Shown piece by piece: positions 1 through 7,441 of a stretch of 14,792 nucleotides of DNA. Numbering within the stretch: position 1 is the stretch's first letter; the number at the start of each line of letters is the position of its first letter. The notes under the pieces are model-generated. The model saw only the letters and a list, made by a program, of their open reading frames with translations, had not been told where the DNA came from and ran no database searches. The stretch comes from Candidatus Eisenbergiella stercorigallinarum (GTDB lineage Bacteria > Bacillota > Clostridia > Lachnospirales > Lachnospiraceae), in NCBI GenBank assembly GCA_019120525.1, contig DWUW01000264.1, positions 1 to 14,792 on the forward strand. Direction: 5' to 3'. The translations under genes and the position numbers were made by a program.

Positions 1-2193
1 TGCCCTCCACGTCCAGCACGCCCAGAGCAAAGCCCTTCCGCACCAGCTCCGGCGGAACATACTCGTCGTATTTCTCGAAAACGGGAACCTCCTTCGGATA
101 GAGCAGCTGCTGCGGATCAAATTCCGCCGCCGCTTCTTCGGCCGTGATCCGGTAAAAGTCTTCTTCTGTTGCCTTCATGGTAAACTGCAGGTAGTAGGGT
201 CTTGCCGCCTGCAGGCCCTTCAGGCCAAGCCGCCCGGCGCAGCGGATCTTCAGAAAGCGTTCCAGGGCGAGGAAGGAATAGCTTCCAAGCCAGGGAAACA
301 GAGCCCACATATTTCCGCCCAGATGCACCAGAGGATGATCCGGCATGCCGGATTTCCGGAAGGTGTCTCTCGCCTCCTGCAGCCTGCAGACCGCGTGGCG
401 CATGAGATAGGGGTAATTTTTCTCTTCGTTCAGGACAGCGTACATGTGCTCCAGGATATGGGTGTGGATATCTCCGGCCACGTCTCCGAAATAGGCCGGG
501 ATGTTTCCTTTTACCAGGGTGCAGTAGACCTCGCGCTTTTTGTGGTCCACCTCTTCTACGACCCAGACCCTTCCGGCGATGGCGATCTTGTCTCCCGCCG
601 GCGGGGGCTTGACGATGGTGCCAAGCTCCTCCGGGCCGGAGCGCACGGAATATTCGATGTTTTCCTGAAACACCGCGTAAAACTTATAGTTGTTTACGAT
701 CCGCTCCCCGGTAAGGCCCACGATCAGGCCGCCGTTTTCCGTCCGGCTGATGTGGTCGATTTTCAGCAGATGGCGGAGCAGGATCCGGTAATCCTCCTGC
801 GTGATTCTGTGAAAGCAGGACAGGGTCAGCACGCGGGAAGCCAACTCCGCCGGGGTCATTTCTCCGCCGGAGGCCAGGGTGCTCATGGTCTGGTGGTAAA
901 GCAGGCTGTAGGGAAGCCGTCCTGTTCTGGGAGGCTCCACAAAACGCTCTTCGATATAGAGCTGGGTCAGCGCGATGCCCTGGATCAGAGGCCAGGGGAT
1001 CAGATCGGGAAGCATGGCCCGCGGCTCCGGATGGTTTTCCCGCATGACGAACCACATTTCAGAAGGGCTGCCGCGCCTGCCGGTCCGGCCCATCCGCTGC
1101 AGGAAGCCGGACACCGTAAAGGGCGCGTCGATCTGAAAGGCCCGTTCCAGCCTGCCGATGTCGATGCCAAGCTCCAGCGTGGCGGTGGCGCAGACGGACT
1201 GGAGGGAGTCGTCGTCCTTCATCTCCTCTTCCGCGCTTTCCCGGTAGGAGGCGGAAAGGTTTCCGTGGTGGATGAGAAAACGCTCCGGCTCATGATTGGC
1301 CTCGCAGTACTGCCGCAGGCTCTGGCAGACCGCCTCGCACTCCTCTCTGGAATTGGTGAAAATCAGGCACTTTTTCCCCCGCGTATGCTCGAAAATATAG
1401 CCCATGCCCGGATCGGCCGCTTTGGGGGCGGTATCCGTCGCGGGCTCGGGAGCGGGCGTTTCCGGCACGGACTGCTTTCCTTCGTCCGCCTGGGGCTCCG
1501 TATTGAAAAAATGCTCCATGGACAGCCGCCACACCTCTTTTCCGCCGTCAAACCGGGGGATGACCGTCCGGCGTCCGCTGCCTGCGGCAAGAAACCGTCC
1601 CGCCGCCTCCGGGTCGCCGATGGTCGCGGAAAGGCCGATCCTTCTGGGACTGCAGCCGGCCAGACGGCAGAGCCGCTCAATCAGACAGAAGGTCTGCATG
1701 CCCCGGTCGCCGCGCAGGAGGGAATGGATCTCATCGATGACGATAAAGCGCAGATCGCCGAACAGGGACGGGATTTCCATATACTTGTTGATCATCAGCG
1801 ATTCCAGGGATTCCGGCGTGATCTGAAGGATGCCGGAGGGCTTCCGGATCAGTTTTCTCTTCTGCGTCTGCGGCGCGTCCCCGTGCCAGCGGGTGACGGA
1901 AATCCCGGCCTCTTCGCACAGCTCGTCAAGCCGCCCGAACTGGTCGTTGATGAGCGCCTTTAAGGGAGCGATATAGAGCGCGCCCACGCTGGCGGGCGGA
2001 TCCTCGTCCAGCAGGGTCAGAATGGGGAAAAAAGCCGCCTCCGTTTTGCCGGACGCCGTGGAGGCGGTCAGAAGCACGTTGTCCTGCGTATTAAAAATGG
2101 CGTCTCCCGCCGCGTTCTGCACGCCCCGCAGCGCCTGCCAGCCGGAGCGGTAAATGTAATCCTGAATAAAGGGAGCGTATCGTTCAAAGACAT
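1..2193 (-). CDS. SF2 DEAD/DEAH-box helicase, Lhr/BrxHI-like (3' end off window)
   Basis: Predicted ATP-dependent nucleic-acid helicase or translocase. My translation from the ATG at 2193 stays open for 731 codons to base 1, so the C-terminus is missing. All core motifs are visible: Walker A TASTASGKT (residues 44-52), APLKALINDQ (77-86), ITPESLE (126-132), DEIH (155-158), LSAT (189-192), CLIFTNSRE (277-285), ATLELGIDIG (339-348) and QRMGRTGRRG (367-376). The DEIH-S-L-L-x-G-D-R-G block and the order of motifs resemble Lhr-type helicases and the BrxHI helicase of type 2 BREX. A Pro/Ala-rich insert (about 234-263) lies between the two RecA-like domains. The start codon directly follows the TGA of the upstream ATPase gene (TGAATG), so the two are surely translated together. 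The helicase assignment is firm; a defence role is inferred from context only. Any residues or domain beyond codon 731 cannot be judged here. Confidence 0.93.
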
Positions 2194-3519
2194 TCATATC
2201 GTAAACTCCATAAAGCTGCCCTCCGCCTCATCGGAAACCGCCGCGGATTTCGCGAAGGAAAATTCTTCTGATTTTAAAAGCTCCTCCGGCGTCATGGAAG
2301 GATTCTGATACAGCAGATCCAGAAGCTCGATAAAGTCCCGGATCACCTCGCGGGGCGTGATGTTCTGATCCGCCCCGATCCGCCCGAATTCCATCCGGAT
2401 AAAATCGGCCAGTTCGCTGTCTCCAACGGTCTTTTCATATCCATAGAAACCGGCGTGCATGTCGGAAAGTTTTTCGCACAGCACCAGCATTTCCTCCGGC
2501 GTCAGAGGTTCCAGACGGATGACCGGGGCCAGCAGGTCCCTCGCGCCCGGCCTGGAAAATTTCCCTTCCGAAAGACGGGAACGCAGGGCTTCATAGCTGT
2601 AGATGCCCCTTCTCTTATCCTCCAGCGCCTGGGGCGTCGCGCCCATGATGATGCCAAGGTATCTGGCCTTTCCCTGCAGGGTATCGTTGTACATGGTCAA
2701 AAGCTTTTCATAATTGTACTGTCTGGTGACGGCGTTTGGGATCTTATAGAGGTTGACCAGCTCGTCGATGAAGATCATCATGCCCGCATATCCTGCCAGA
2801 CGGAAAAAGACGGCGAAGATCTTCAGATAATCATACCAGTCGTCGTCCGTGATGATGAGATTGACGCCAAGCTCCTCCTTCGCTTCCCGTTTCAGGGTAT
2901 ATTCCCCTCGAAACCATCTCGCTACCTTCGCCTTTGTCGCATCGTCTCCGTCCAGATAGGCGTGGTAATAGAGGGAAAGGAGCCTTGCGAACTCAAAGCC
3001 GTGCACCAGCTCGCTGACCGCGGCGGTGACGGCATAGATCTTTTGATCCACAGCCTCCGTCAGCGCCGGATCGCCCGGCTCCTTCCCGGTTTCCTGAACG
3101 GCCTGCAGCTGCACGCCGCTGATCCAGCGGTCCAGCACCAGCGTCAGCGCGCCGCCCTCGGGCTTTGTTTTCGTGGAAAGATTGCCGATCAGCTCCCGGT
3201 AGGTGGCAAGCCCCTGCCCTCTGGTTCCCTGCAGCCGCCGCTCCGGGGAAAGATCCGCGTCGGCCACGATAAAGCCCCGGTCACAGACGAAATTTCGGAT
3301 CGTCTGGAGCAGGAAGCTTTTTCCGGAGCCGTATTTACCCACGATAAAGCGGAAGGACGCGCCGCCCTCCCCGATGATGTCCACGTCGTGAAGCAGAGCT
3401 TCGATCTCGTTTTTCCTTCCCACCGTGATATAGGGCAGGCCGATACGGGGAACCACGCCGCCCTTGAGGGAATTGAGAATGGCCTGCGCCATCCGTTTCG
3501 GTACTTTTTTATGATCCAT
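2194..3519 (-). CDS. BrxD-like P-loop ATPase (DUF2791-type ATP-binding protein)
   Basis: A 441-residue cytosolic P-loop ATPase. The Walker A motif GKYGSGKS is at residues 61-68, and the Walker B motif MIFIDE is at 248-253, followed by a likely sensor-1 strand (YLGIIMGATPQ, about 287-297). The N-terminal pattern, a helix with LKGGVVPRIGL followed by TVGRKNEIEALL, and the 441-residue length fit the family that contains BrxD, the ATP-binding protein paired with a helicase in type 2 BREX. I recognise this from family knowledge and not from a search. It starts 11 bases after the TerB-domain gene, with AAAGGAAAAG as ribosome binding site, and its TGA abuts the helicase ATG. This fixed order suggests that the ATPase loads or powers the helicase on DNA, which is an inference. 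No membrane segment or signal peptide is visible. Confidence 0.85.
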   Translation of the reverse strand: MDHKKVPKRMAQAILNSLKGGVVPRIGLPYITVGRKNEIEALLHDVDIIGEGGASFRFIVGKYGSGKSFLLQTIRNFVCDRGFIVADADLSPERRLQGTRGQGLATYRELIGNLSTKTKPEGGALTLVLDRWISGVQLQAVQETGKEPGDPALTEAVDQKIYAVTAAVSELVHGFEFARLLSLYYHAYLDGDDATKAKVARWFRGEYTLKREAKEELGVNLIITDDDWYDYLKIFAVFFRLAGYAGMMIFIDELVNLYKIPNAVTRQYNYEKLLTMYNDTLQGKARYLGIIMGATPQALEDKRRGIYSYEALRSRLSEGKFSRPGARDLLAPVIRLEPLTPEEMLVLCEKLSDMHAGFYGYEKTVGDSELADFIRMEFGRIGADQNITPREVIRDFIELLDLLYQNPSMTPEELLKSEEFSFAKSAAVSDEAEGSFMEFTI

Positions 3520-3530
3520 TTTCTTTTCCT

Positions 3531-5657
3531 TTATCTGTCCTTATCTCCGGGCGGCTGAAGCAGCTGCAGGATATCCTCCCTGTAATCCTCGACCAGCGCA
3601 ACGGAGCTGCCGTCGCATTCCAGAACGTTATCCCCGATCTCTTCAAACAGGGCCTCATTGATCGTATCGGCGACGATGGAGGGCATCAGACGCCGGGCTT
3701 TCATGGTTTCCTCCACCGGCTTCCCGGAAAGCAGCTCCAGAAGGAGCTGCGCGTGCAGAGGATCCAGTCCGGCGGGAGGATGCTCCAGTCCGGCGGAAGG
3801 ATGCTCCGGTCCGGTGGAAGGGGCGCTGAAGGCGGCGGGTACGGGGGCCTTCTCTCCGGGCGGCTTCCGGTCCGGCCTGTCCGGTTCGGGAGCGGCAGGA
3901 TATCCGGGCGCAGGAGCAGCCTCATCCGGCCTGTCCGCGTCCTCCTCGACGAGAAGACTGTCTCTGGTCCGGACCGCGTCCTGGCGGATCTGATCCAGCC
4001 GGGAAAGATCGATCGTGATCCTGGGCCTTGCGGCTTCCTGCTCTGCCTGCCGGTCGGCGTTTATGACCGCTTCCGTGTAAGACGAGGCCCATTTTTCCTC
4101 CGGATCTTCCCGGAGATATGATCCGGTTTTCAGATATCTGCGCAGCTGCCGGTCCGTTTCGTGCAGAAGGCCCTGAAGCCGTTTCCGGTCAAAATAGAGC
4201 CGGTCATACCGCTTTTCCTGCCATATCCCGCCGCGGCAGTGATAGGTTCTGCACGCATCCAGCGCATAATCGGCGTCCGGATGCGCCTGCTCCTCCCAAT
4301 AGACAGCGTTGGCGAGCGGACGCCAGGAAAAGGCCTTCCTCTCGCCGAAGCAGGACGTGAAAAGATCCCGTCCCTCTCCGGACCAGGCCCGGCACGCAAA
4401 GCGCCAGACTTCTGCGAACAGCCGCTTTCCTCTTTCCCCGAACCTTTTCACCACAGGGGACTGCTCTGTCTTTTTCCCAGACAGGAGGCAGAGCGCGGAA
4501 AACAGCGCCTCATCCTCCGCGGTTTCCGGATCCCGCAGGACAGAAAGGGCGGCGTCTCCTTCCAGCAGGACGGGATCGGCGCAGCTCTGCGCCAGCGTGA
4601 GGGAAACGTTATGGATCACGGCATAGTCCAGCATCCAGCGACGCAGGTTCCGGCGCATGCCGTCTCTTTCCGCTTCCAAGCTTTTTCGGCCGGAGGTCTC
4701 CATGCTTCCGTCCAGGAAACCGGCCTCAAAGGCCTTCATTTTTTCAATGGCATCCTCCGGCGAACGGGTTCCGATCCCGTTCAGCAGCTCATACAGGTAC
4801 AGATAGGCCATGGATGCGGAAATGGGGGAAAACTCTCCTTTTCTGACGCGGGTGCGCCAGGTAAAATATCCTCGAAGCTGCCGGAGGTTCAGATCATGAT
4901 AGGTGGGGAAATAGCGCCTGTAAATCCCGTCCCAGGGAGCATCGTCTTCATAGTCCTCCATGAATCTGCCCTGACGGTAAAAATTCCTGCACTTTTCCGT
5001 GAAGGAGCCGTCTCCGTATTCGTACAGCCGCTGCATGCGGCGGAGCTTTTCCGGGATTTCCGGCAGAGGGGTATCCGTGTATGCCGGATATGCTTCGAAG
5101 GACGGCTGCATGTCGGGCGAGATGTGTACGACGGGAGATGGCTGCGCGCCGGAGGATATCCGGGCGGTATCGGACGGCTGCGCGCCGGGGGATATCTGAG
5201 CCGATGGGGACGGCCGGTCTCCTGCCGCTCTCCGTGTTCCGGCAGGGGGAAGCGGGGTATCCCGGTATCCAGCTTCGTCCTTCGCAGGCGCATCCTGCAG
5301 TATGATGATGCAGCTGCCTTCTCCGTCGGGACGGACCGCCCGGTCAAAGAGGCGGAAGATCACATCCGGCTCCGTCCTGTCGTCAAAGGAAACGCCGACC
5401 CATTTTTTCCCTTTCATCCGAAACGGGGTGGACAGATAGGAACCGTGCGCTTCCGAAAGCACCTGCCTTCCGCATCTGATGTCACACACCTGGATTTCCG
5501 TTCCGGTATCAAAATCCCACTGACGCATCAGGAGCGCGGCCCATTTCCCGGTGTCAGGAGCTGCGAGAACCGAAAAGCCGGGCAGATCCGCCCACCTGTG
5601 TTCTTCCCGGATATGATATTTTTCCCAGGCATAAGCCGTAAGCTCAGTCAGTTCCAA
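3531..5657 (-). CDS. TerB_N/TerB_C domain protein with repeat-rich linkers
   Basis: A 708-residue cytosolic multidomain protein. Residues 1-110 form a compact module (WADLPGFSVL, TGKWAALLM, FRMKGKKWVGVSF) that faintly resembles the YjbR/MmcQ fold. Residues 149-184 are three 12-residue repeats in a Pro/Ser-rich linker. Residues about 205-545 carry a TerB_N-like domain (CRNFYRQGRFMEDYEDD, YHDLNLRQLRGYFTWR, AYLYLYELLNGIG). A second Pro-rich linker (about 575-630) leads to a TerB_C-like end (HAQLLLELLSGKPVEE, ADTINEALFEEIGDNVLE, 635-700). I see no clear central metal-binding TerB domain. TerB_N/TerB_C proteins are linked by comparative genomics to tellurite or stress-response and DNA-processing gene sets. 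The start appears to be TTG at 5657-5655, preceded by GGGGTGA; the next in-frame ATG is at codon 44 and would remove the first conserved module. It heads the ATPase-helicase cassette and follows the lipoprotein gene by 34 bases. Confidence 0.8.
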   Translation of the reverse strand: MELTELTAYAWEKYHIREEHRWADLPGFSVLAAPDTGKWAALLMRQWDFDTGTEIQVCDIRCGRQVLSEAHGSYLSTPFRMKGKKWVGVSFDDRTEPDVIFRLFDRAVRPDGEGSCIIILQDAPAKDEAGYRDTPLPPAGTRRAAGDRPSPSAQISPGAQPSDTARISSGAQPSPVVHISPDMQPSFEAYPAYTDTPLPEIPEKLRRMQRLYEYGDGSFTEKCRNFYRQGRFMEDYEDDAPWDGIYRRYFPTYHDLNLRQLRGYFTWRTRVRKGEFSPISASMAYLYLYELLNGIGTRSPEDAIEKMKAFEAGFLDGSMETSGRKSLEAERDGMRRNLRRWMLDYAVIHNVSLTLAQSCADPVLLEGDAALSVLRDPETAEDEALFSALCLLSGKKTEQSPVVKRFGERGKRLFAEVWRFACRAWSGEGRDLFTSCFGERKAFSWRPLANAVYWEEQAHPDADYALDACRTYHCRGGIWQEKRYDRLYFDRKRLQGLLHETDRQLRRYLKTGSYLREDPEEKWASSYTEAVINADRQAEQEAARPRITIDLSRLDQIRQDAVRTRDSLLVEEDADRPDEAAPAPGYPAAPEPDRPDRKPPGEKAPVPAAFSAPSTGPEHPSAGLEHPPAGLDPLHAQLLLELLSGKPVEETMKARRLMPSIVADTINEALFEEIGDNVLECDGSSVALVEDYREDILQLLQPPGDKDR
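3764..3826. repeat. Three 21-bp tandem repeats coding for a linker
   Basis: Three imperfect head-to-tail 21-bp copies start at about 3764, 3785 and 3806; the shared core is ccagtccggcgg-aggatgct. They lie inside the TerB-domain gene and encode seven-residue units of the type AGLEHPP just before the TerB_C-like domain. Because the unit is a multiple of three, gain or loss of a copy would change linker length without breaking the frame. Confidence 0.8.
5101..5213. repeat. Three 36-bp tandem repeats coding for a 12-residue linker unit
   Basis: Copies beginning gacggctg, gatggctg and gacggctg start at 5101, 5137 and 5173, an exact 36-bp period, with a partial fourth at 5209. On the coding (minus) strand they give PSPSAQISPGAQ, PSDTARISSGAQ and PSPVVHISPDMQ (residues 149-184 of the TerB-domain protein). 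The array is in frame and lies between the N-terminal module and the TerB_N-like domain. Confidence 0.85.
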
Positions 5658-5691
5658 AACGTCACCCCGTCTTCTTCAGCGATTAAAAAGA

Positions 5692-6111
5692 TTACCGTTC
5701 GAGTATGGGCAATTCTTCCATTTTCGCGGATACCGCCTCGGAAGAAACAGCATCCCATATCTTTCTGACTTCTTTCAGACCCTGAGAAGTGTTTTCCGCA
5801 TAAATCAACTCGCAGGCGTTTCCGTCATCCAGGTGCAGTCGGAAGCTTATTACTTCTGCGCCCGCTAAAGCTTCTCCGCTTTTCGGGCTGCCGATCGACA
5901 GAAGCTGTTCACAAATGTTCCGGATTTCGTTCTGATCTTCGGTCAGCTTCTTTTCCGCTGCTGCCGGAACCCCCGCATAGCGATAAACTTCTATGGTTTC
6001 TATCTGTTCCGCCTGGAATGCCATGTCGTTTTTCTCTTCACAGCCGCAGAGCACTGCGGCAAAAACGATCAGACAACAGAACAGACCTGCAATTTTTCTC
6101 CCGGTTTTCAT
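5692..6111 (-). CDS. Small predicted lipoprotein, function unknown
   Basis: A 139-residue protein with a lipoprotein signal peptide: basic N-terminus MKTGRK, hydrophobic stretch LFCCLIVFAAVL, then the lipobox L-C-G-C with the acylated cysteine at residue 24. The mature part, about 115 residues, has no membrane segment and no family I recognise. It should sit on the outer face of the cytoplasmic membrane. I chose the ATG at 6111, not one 21 bases upstream, because it puts the signal peptide at the N-terminus, has AAGGTGA upstream, and its ATG overlaps the methyltransferase stop as ATGA, which implies translational coupling. The TerB-domain gene follows after 34 bases with no visible terminator, so the two may share a transcript. 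Whether the lipoprotein works with that cassette cannot be told. Confidence 0.8.
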   Translation of the reverse strand: MKTGRKIAGLFCCLIVFAAVLCGCEEKNDMAFQAEQIETIEVYRYAGVPAAAEKKLTEDQNEIRNICEQLLSIGSPKSGEALAGAEVISFRLHLDDGNACELIYAENTSQGLKEVRKIWDAVSSEAVSAKMEELPILER

Positions 6112-6887
6112 GGGGTCACCTTCTGAAAGCACCAGCTGTATCCCTGAAAGATCAGGACTCTTTTTTCTTTGCCGAACACCCTGTCCAAAGAACGCATAAA
6201 AGCTTCGCGGACTTCTTCCGGCTTCAGCCCTTCCTTTTCTATCCTGGCATTCACGTTGGACTGGATCAGCATAAACTCCACAAAATCGTCCAGTGAAAAG
6301 GGATGCTTCAGCGTTATTCTATCCTGGAAACAGATCCTGAAATGATATTTTCCCACGTCTTCCTGATTCCACTGGTGTTCGTCCCTGTACGGCCTGGGGA
6401 AATGCGGCAGATACCATTCCTTCCACCATTTTGTATAAGAAGGATTCTCCTCCATGGTATCGGAAATGCCGAAATCATAGACCAGCAGATAACCGCCCTC
6501 CTTCATCCGGGGCTCCAGTCCCTTCAGGAAGGCATCCCTGTCAACCCACTGCACCACTCCGGCGGCTGTTACAATATCCATCTGCTCAGATACCCTGGAG
6601 ATGTTTTCCGCCTTTTCCACAAAAAAATCAACCGCCGGATCTTCTCCCAGCACCTCCTTTGCCACCTGGATCATTTCCCCGGAGGAATCCATGCCGGTCA
6701 CATGGCCGCAGATCTTTCTCAATGCCTTCGTGGACAGCCCCGCGCCGCATCCGATGTCGATCCCGCGGTGAAAGCGGTTCTGCCCGATCCTTTCTGTGAA
6801 CTGTTCGATCACCTGACCGTGCAGGAAAGGGCGCTTTTTATATCCCTCCGCAATTCTTGCGGAGTCAAAAGAGATGACGTTTTTCAT
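6108..6887 (-). CDS. Class I SAM-dependent methyltransferase
   Basis: A 259-residue Rossmann-fold methyltransferase of the Methyltransf_11/25 type. Motif I is IDIGCGAG (residues 43-50). The acidic residue after strand two is D67 in GMDSSGEM, and the post-motif DIVTAAGVVQWV (104-115) and GGYLLVYDF (131-139) strands follow in the expected order. The substrate cannot be read from the sequence; relatives act on small molecules, and nothing specifically points to DNA or RNA. The start follows AAGGAGC closely and lies only 11 bases after the stop of the broken YafQ-like toxin fragment, so the gene may be read from the antitoxin promoter. Its TGA overlaps the lipoprotein ATG. The methyltransferase fold is clear; the role is unknown. 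Confidence 0.88.
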   Translation of the reverse strand: MKNVISFDSARIAEGYKKRPFLHGQVIEQFTERIGQNRFHRGIDIGCGAGLSTKALRKICGHVTGMDSSGEMIQVAKEVLGEDPAVDFFVEKAENISRVSEQMDIVTAAGVVQWVDRDAFLKGLEPRMKEGGYLLVYDFGISDTMEENPSYTKWWKEWYLPHFPRPYRDEHQWNQEDVGKYHFRICFQDRITLKHPFSLDDFVEFMLIQSNVNARIEKEGLKPEEVREAFMRSLDRVFGKEKRVLIFQGYSWCFQKVTP

Positions 6888-6898
6888 TTTGCTCCTTC

Positions 6899-7012
6899 TT
6901 AAAACAAATCGCTGTGAGTGCCCGTACGTGTGAGTAACAGAATCAGGTCTTTTTCATGAATTTCATAAATTAAAAGCCAGTCAGGTGTAATATGACATTC
7001 CCTGCAGCCAAT
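6899..7012 (-). pseudogene. 3' remnant of a YafQ/RelE-type toxin gene
   Basis: Reading the minus strand, the last 36 codons of a YafQ-family mRNA-interferase toxin are intact: GCRECHITPDWLLIYEI, then LILLLTRTGTHSDLF and a TAA at 6901-6899. This matches the conserved C-terminus of YafQ, including the RECH-I-x-PDWLLIY and TRTGTHSDLF blocks. Upstream, the frame meets a TAA one codon before this segment, and only 18 bases separate it from the antitoxin stop. A normal toxin is about 90 residues, so some 50 N-terminal codons are gone. The fragment has no start codon or ribosome binding site, so no active toxin is expected. Confidence 0.85.
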
Positions 7013-7030
7013 TTAAAGGATGTATGAAAC

Positions 7031-7303
7031 TTAATCGTCAGCATTCAGGGCCTCCATCAATTCATCTACCGAGGAGAAGGCCTTGCTTAACCCGATCCCT
7101 TTACGAGCGTCTTCAATTGCCTTTCTGGTCTCCGCATTCGGGATGTCGGCACCGATTTCAAATGGAATCCGATATTCCCTTACGGTCTTTTTGGCAAAAA
7201 TATTAAAGGCGGTTGTCATGGACATCCCCATATCGGAACAAAATGCTTCAAATTGACGTTTCAGTTCGGAATCCATTCGGATATTGATGTTTGATGTTGC
7301 CAT
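7031..7303 (-). CDS. RelB/DinJ-family antitoxin (orphan)
   Basis: A 90-residue protein. The N-terminal segment SNINIRMDSELKRQFEAF, followed by GMSMTTAFNIFAKKTV, is the ribbon-helix-helix DNA-binding fold of RelB/DinJ antitoxins, which dimerise, bind their own promoter and neutralise a RelE/YafQ-type ribonuclease toxin. The C-terminal part (SKAFSSVDELMEALN) is the usual toxin-binding helix region. I chose the ATG at 7303, which has AAAGGAG at good spacing; an upstream in-frame ATG at 7390 would place the promoter inside the coding region. The cognate toxin gene just downstream is truncated, so the antitoxin is an orphan. It may still repress its own promoter or protect against related toxins elsewhere; both are inferences. 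Confidence 0.9.
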   Translation of the reverse strand: MATSNINIRMDSELKRQFEAFCSDMGMSMTTAFNIFAKKTVREYRIPFEIGADIPNAETRKAIEDARKGIGLSKAFSSVDELMEALNADD

Positions 7304-7337
7304 TTCATTCGCTCCTTTCAAATCTCTTTCTATATAC

Positions 7338-7366
7338 AATGTATGCCATAATATTGACACTGTCAA
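7338..7366 (-). promoter_or_regulatory. Candidate sigma-A promoter of the antitoxin gene
   Basis: On the minus strand, TTGACA (7366-7361) is separated by 17 bases from TACATT (7343-7338), a perfect -35 and a four-of-six -10 match, about 35 bases upstream of the antitoxin start. The -35 forms one arm of a palindrome, as expected for an autorepressed toxin-antitoxin promoter. It may also drive the methyltransferase and lipoprotein genes. Confidence 0.65.
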
Positions 7367-7397
7367 TACCATCCTACGGATTGACTGCAATAGTCAA
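7354..7397. promoter_or_regulatory. Two TTGAC-type inverted repeats, candidate antitoxin operators
   Basis: TTGACA-C-TGTCAA (7354-7366) overlaps the -35 of the antitoxin promoter. TTGACT-GCAAT-AGTCAA (7381-7397) lies 14 bases further upstream. A further GTCAA half-site occurs at 7421. Such repeated short arms are typical binding sites for ribbon-helix-helix antitoxins, which suggests autoregulation; the assignment is inferred from position and symmetry. Confidence 0.55.
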
Positions 7398-7441
7398 ATA
7401 ATAGAAAGAAAACTTCTACGGTCAATATACCCCTAGATGCG

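Noticed and set aside
323..1963. Long plus-strand open frame of about 546 codons
   Set aside because: It is antisense to the helicase gene, whose motifs are all intact in the minus strand; its translation shows no domain and the length follows from high GC in third positions.
4161..5768. Long plus-strand open frame of about 535 codons
   Set aside because: It is antisense to the TerB-domain gene, has no recognisable motif, and crosses the gap into the lipoprotein gene.
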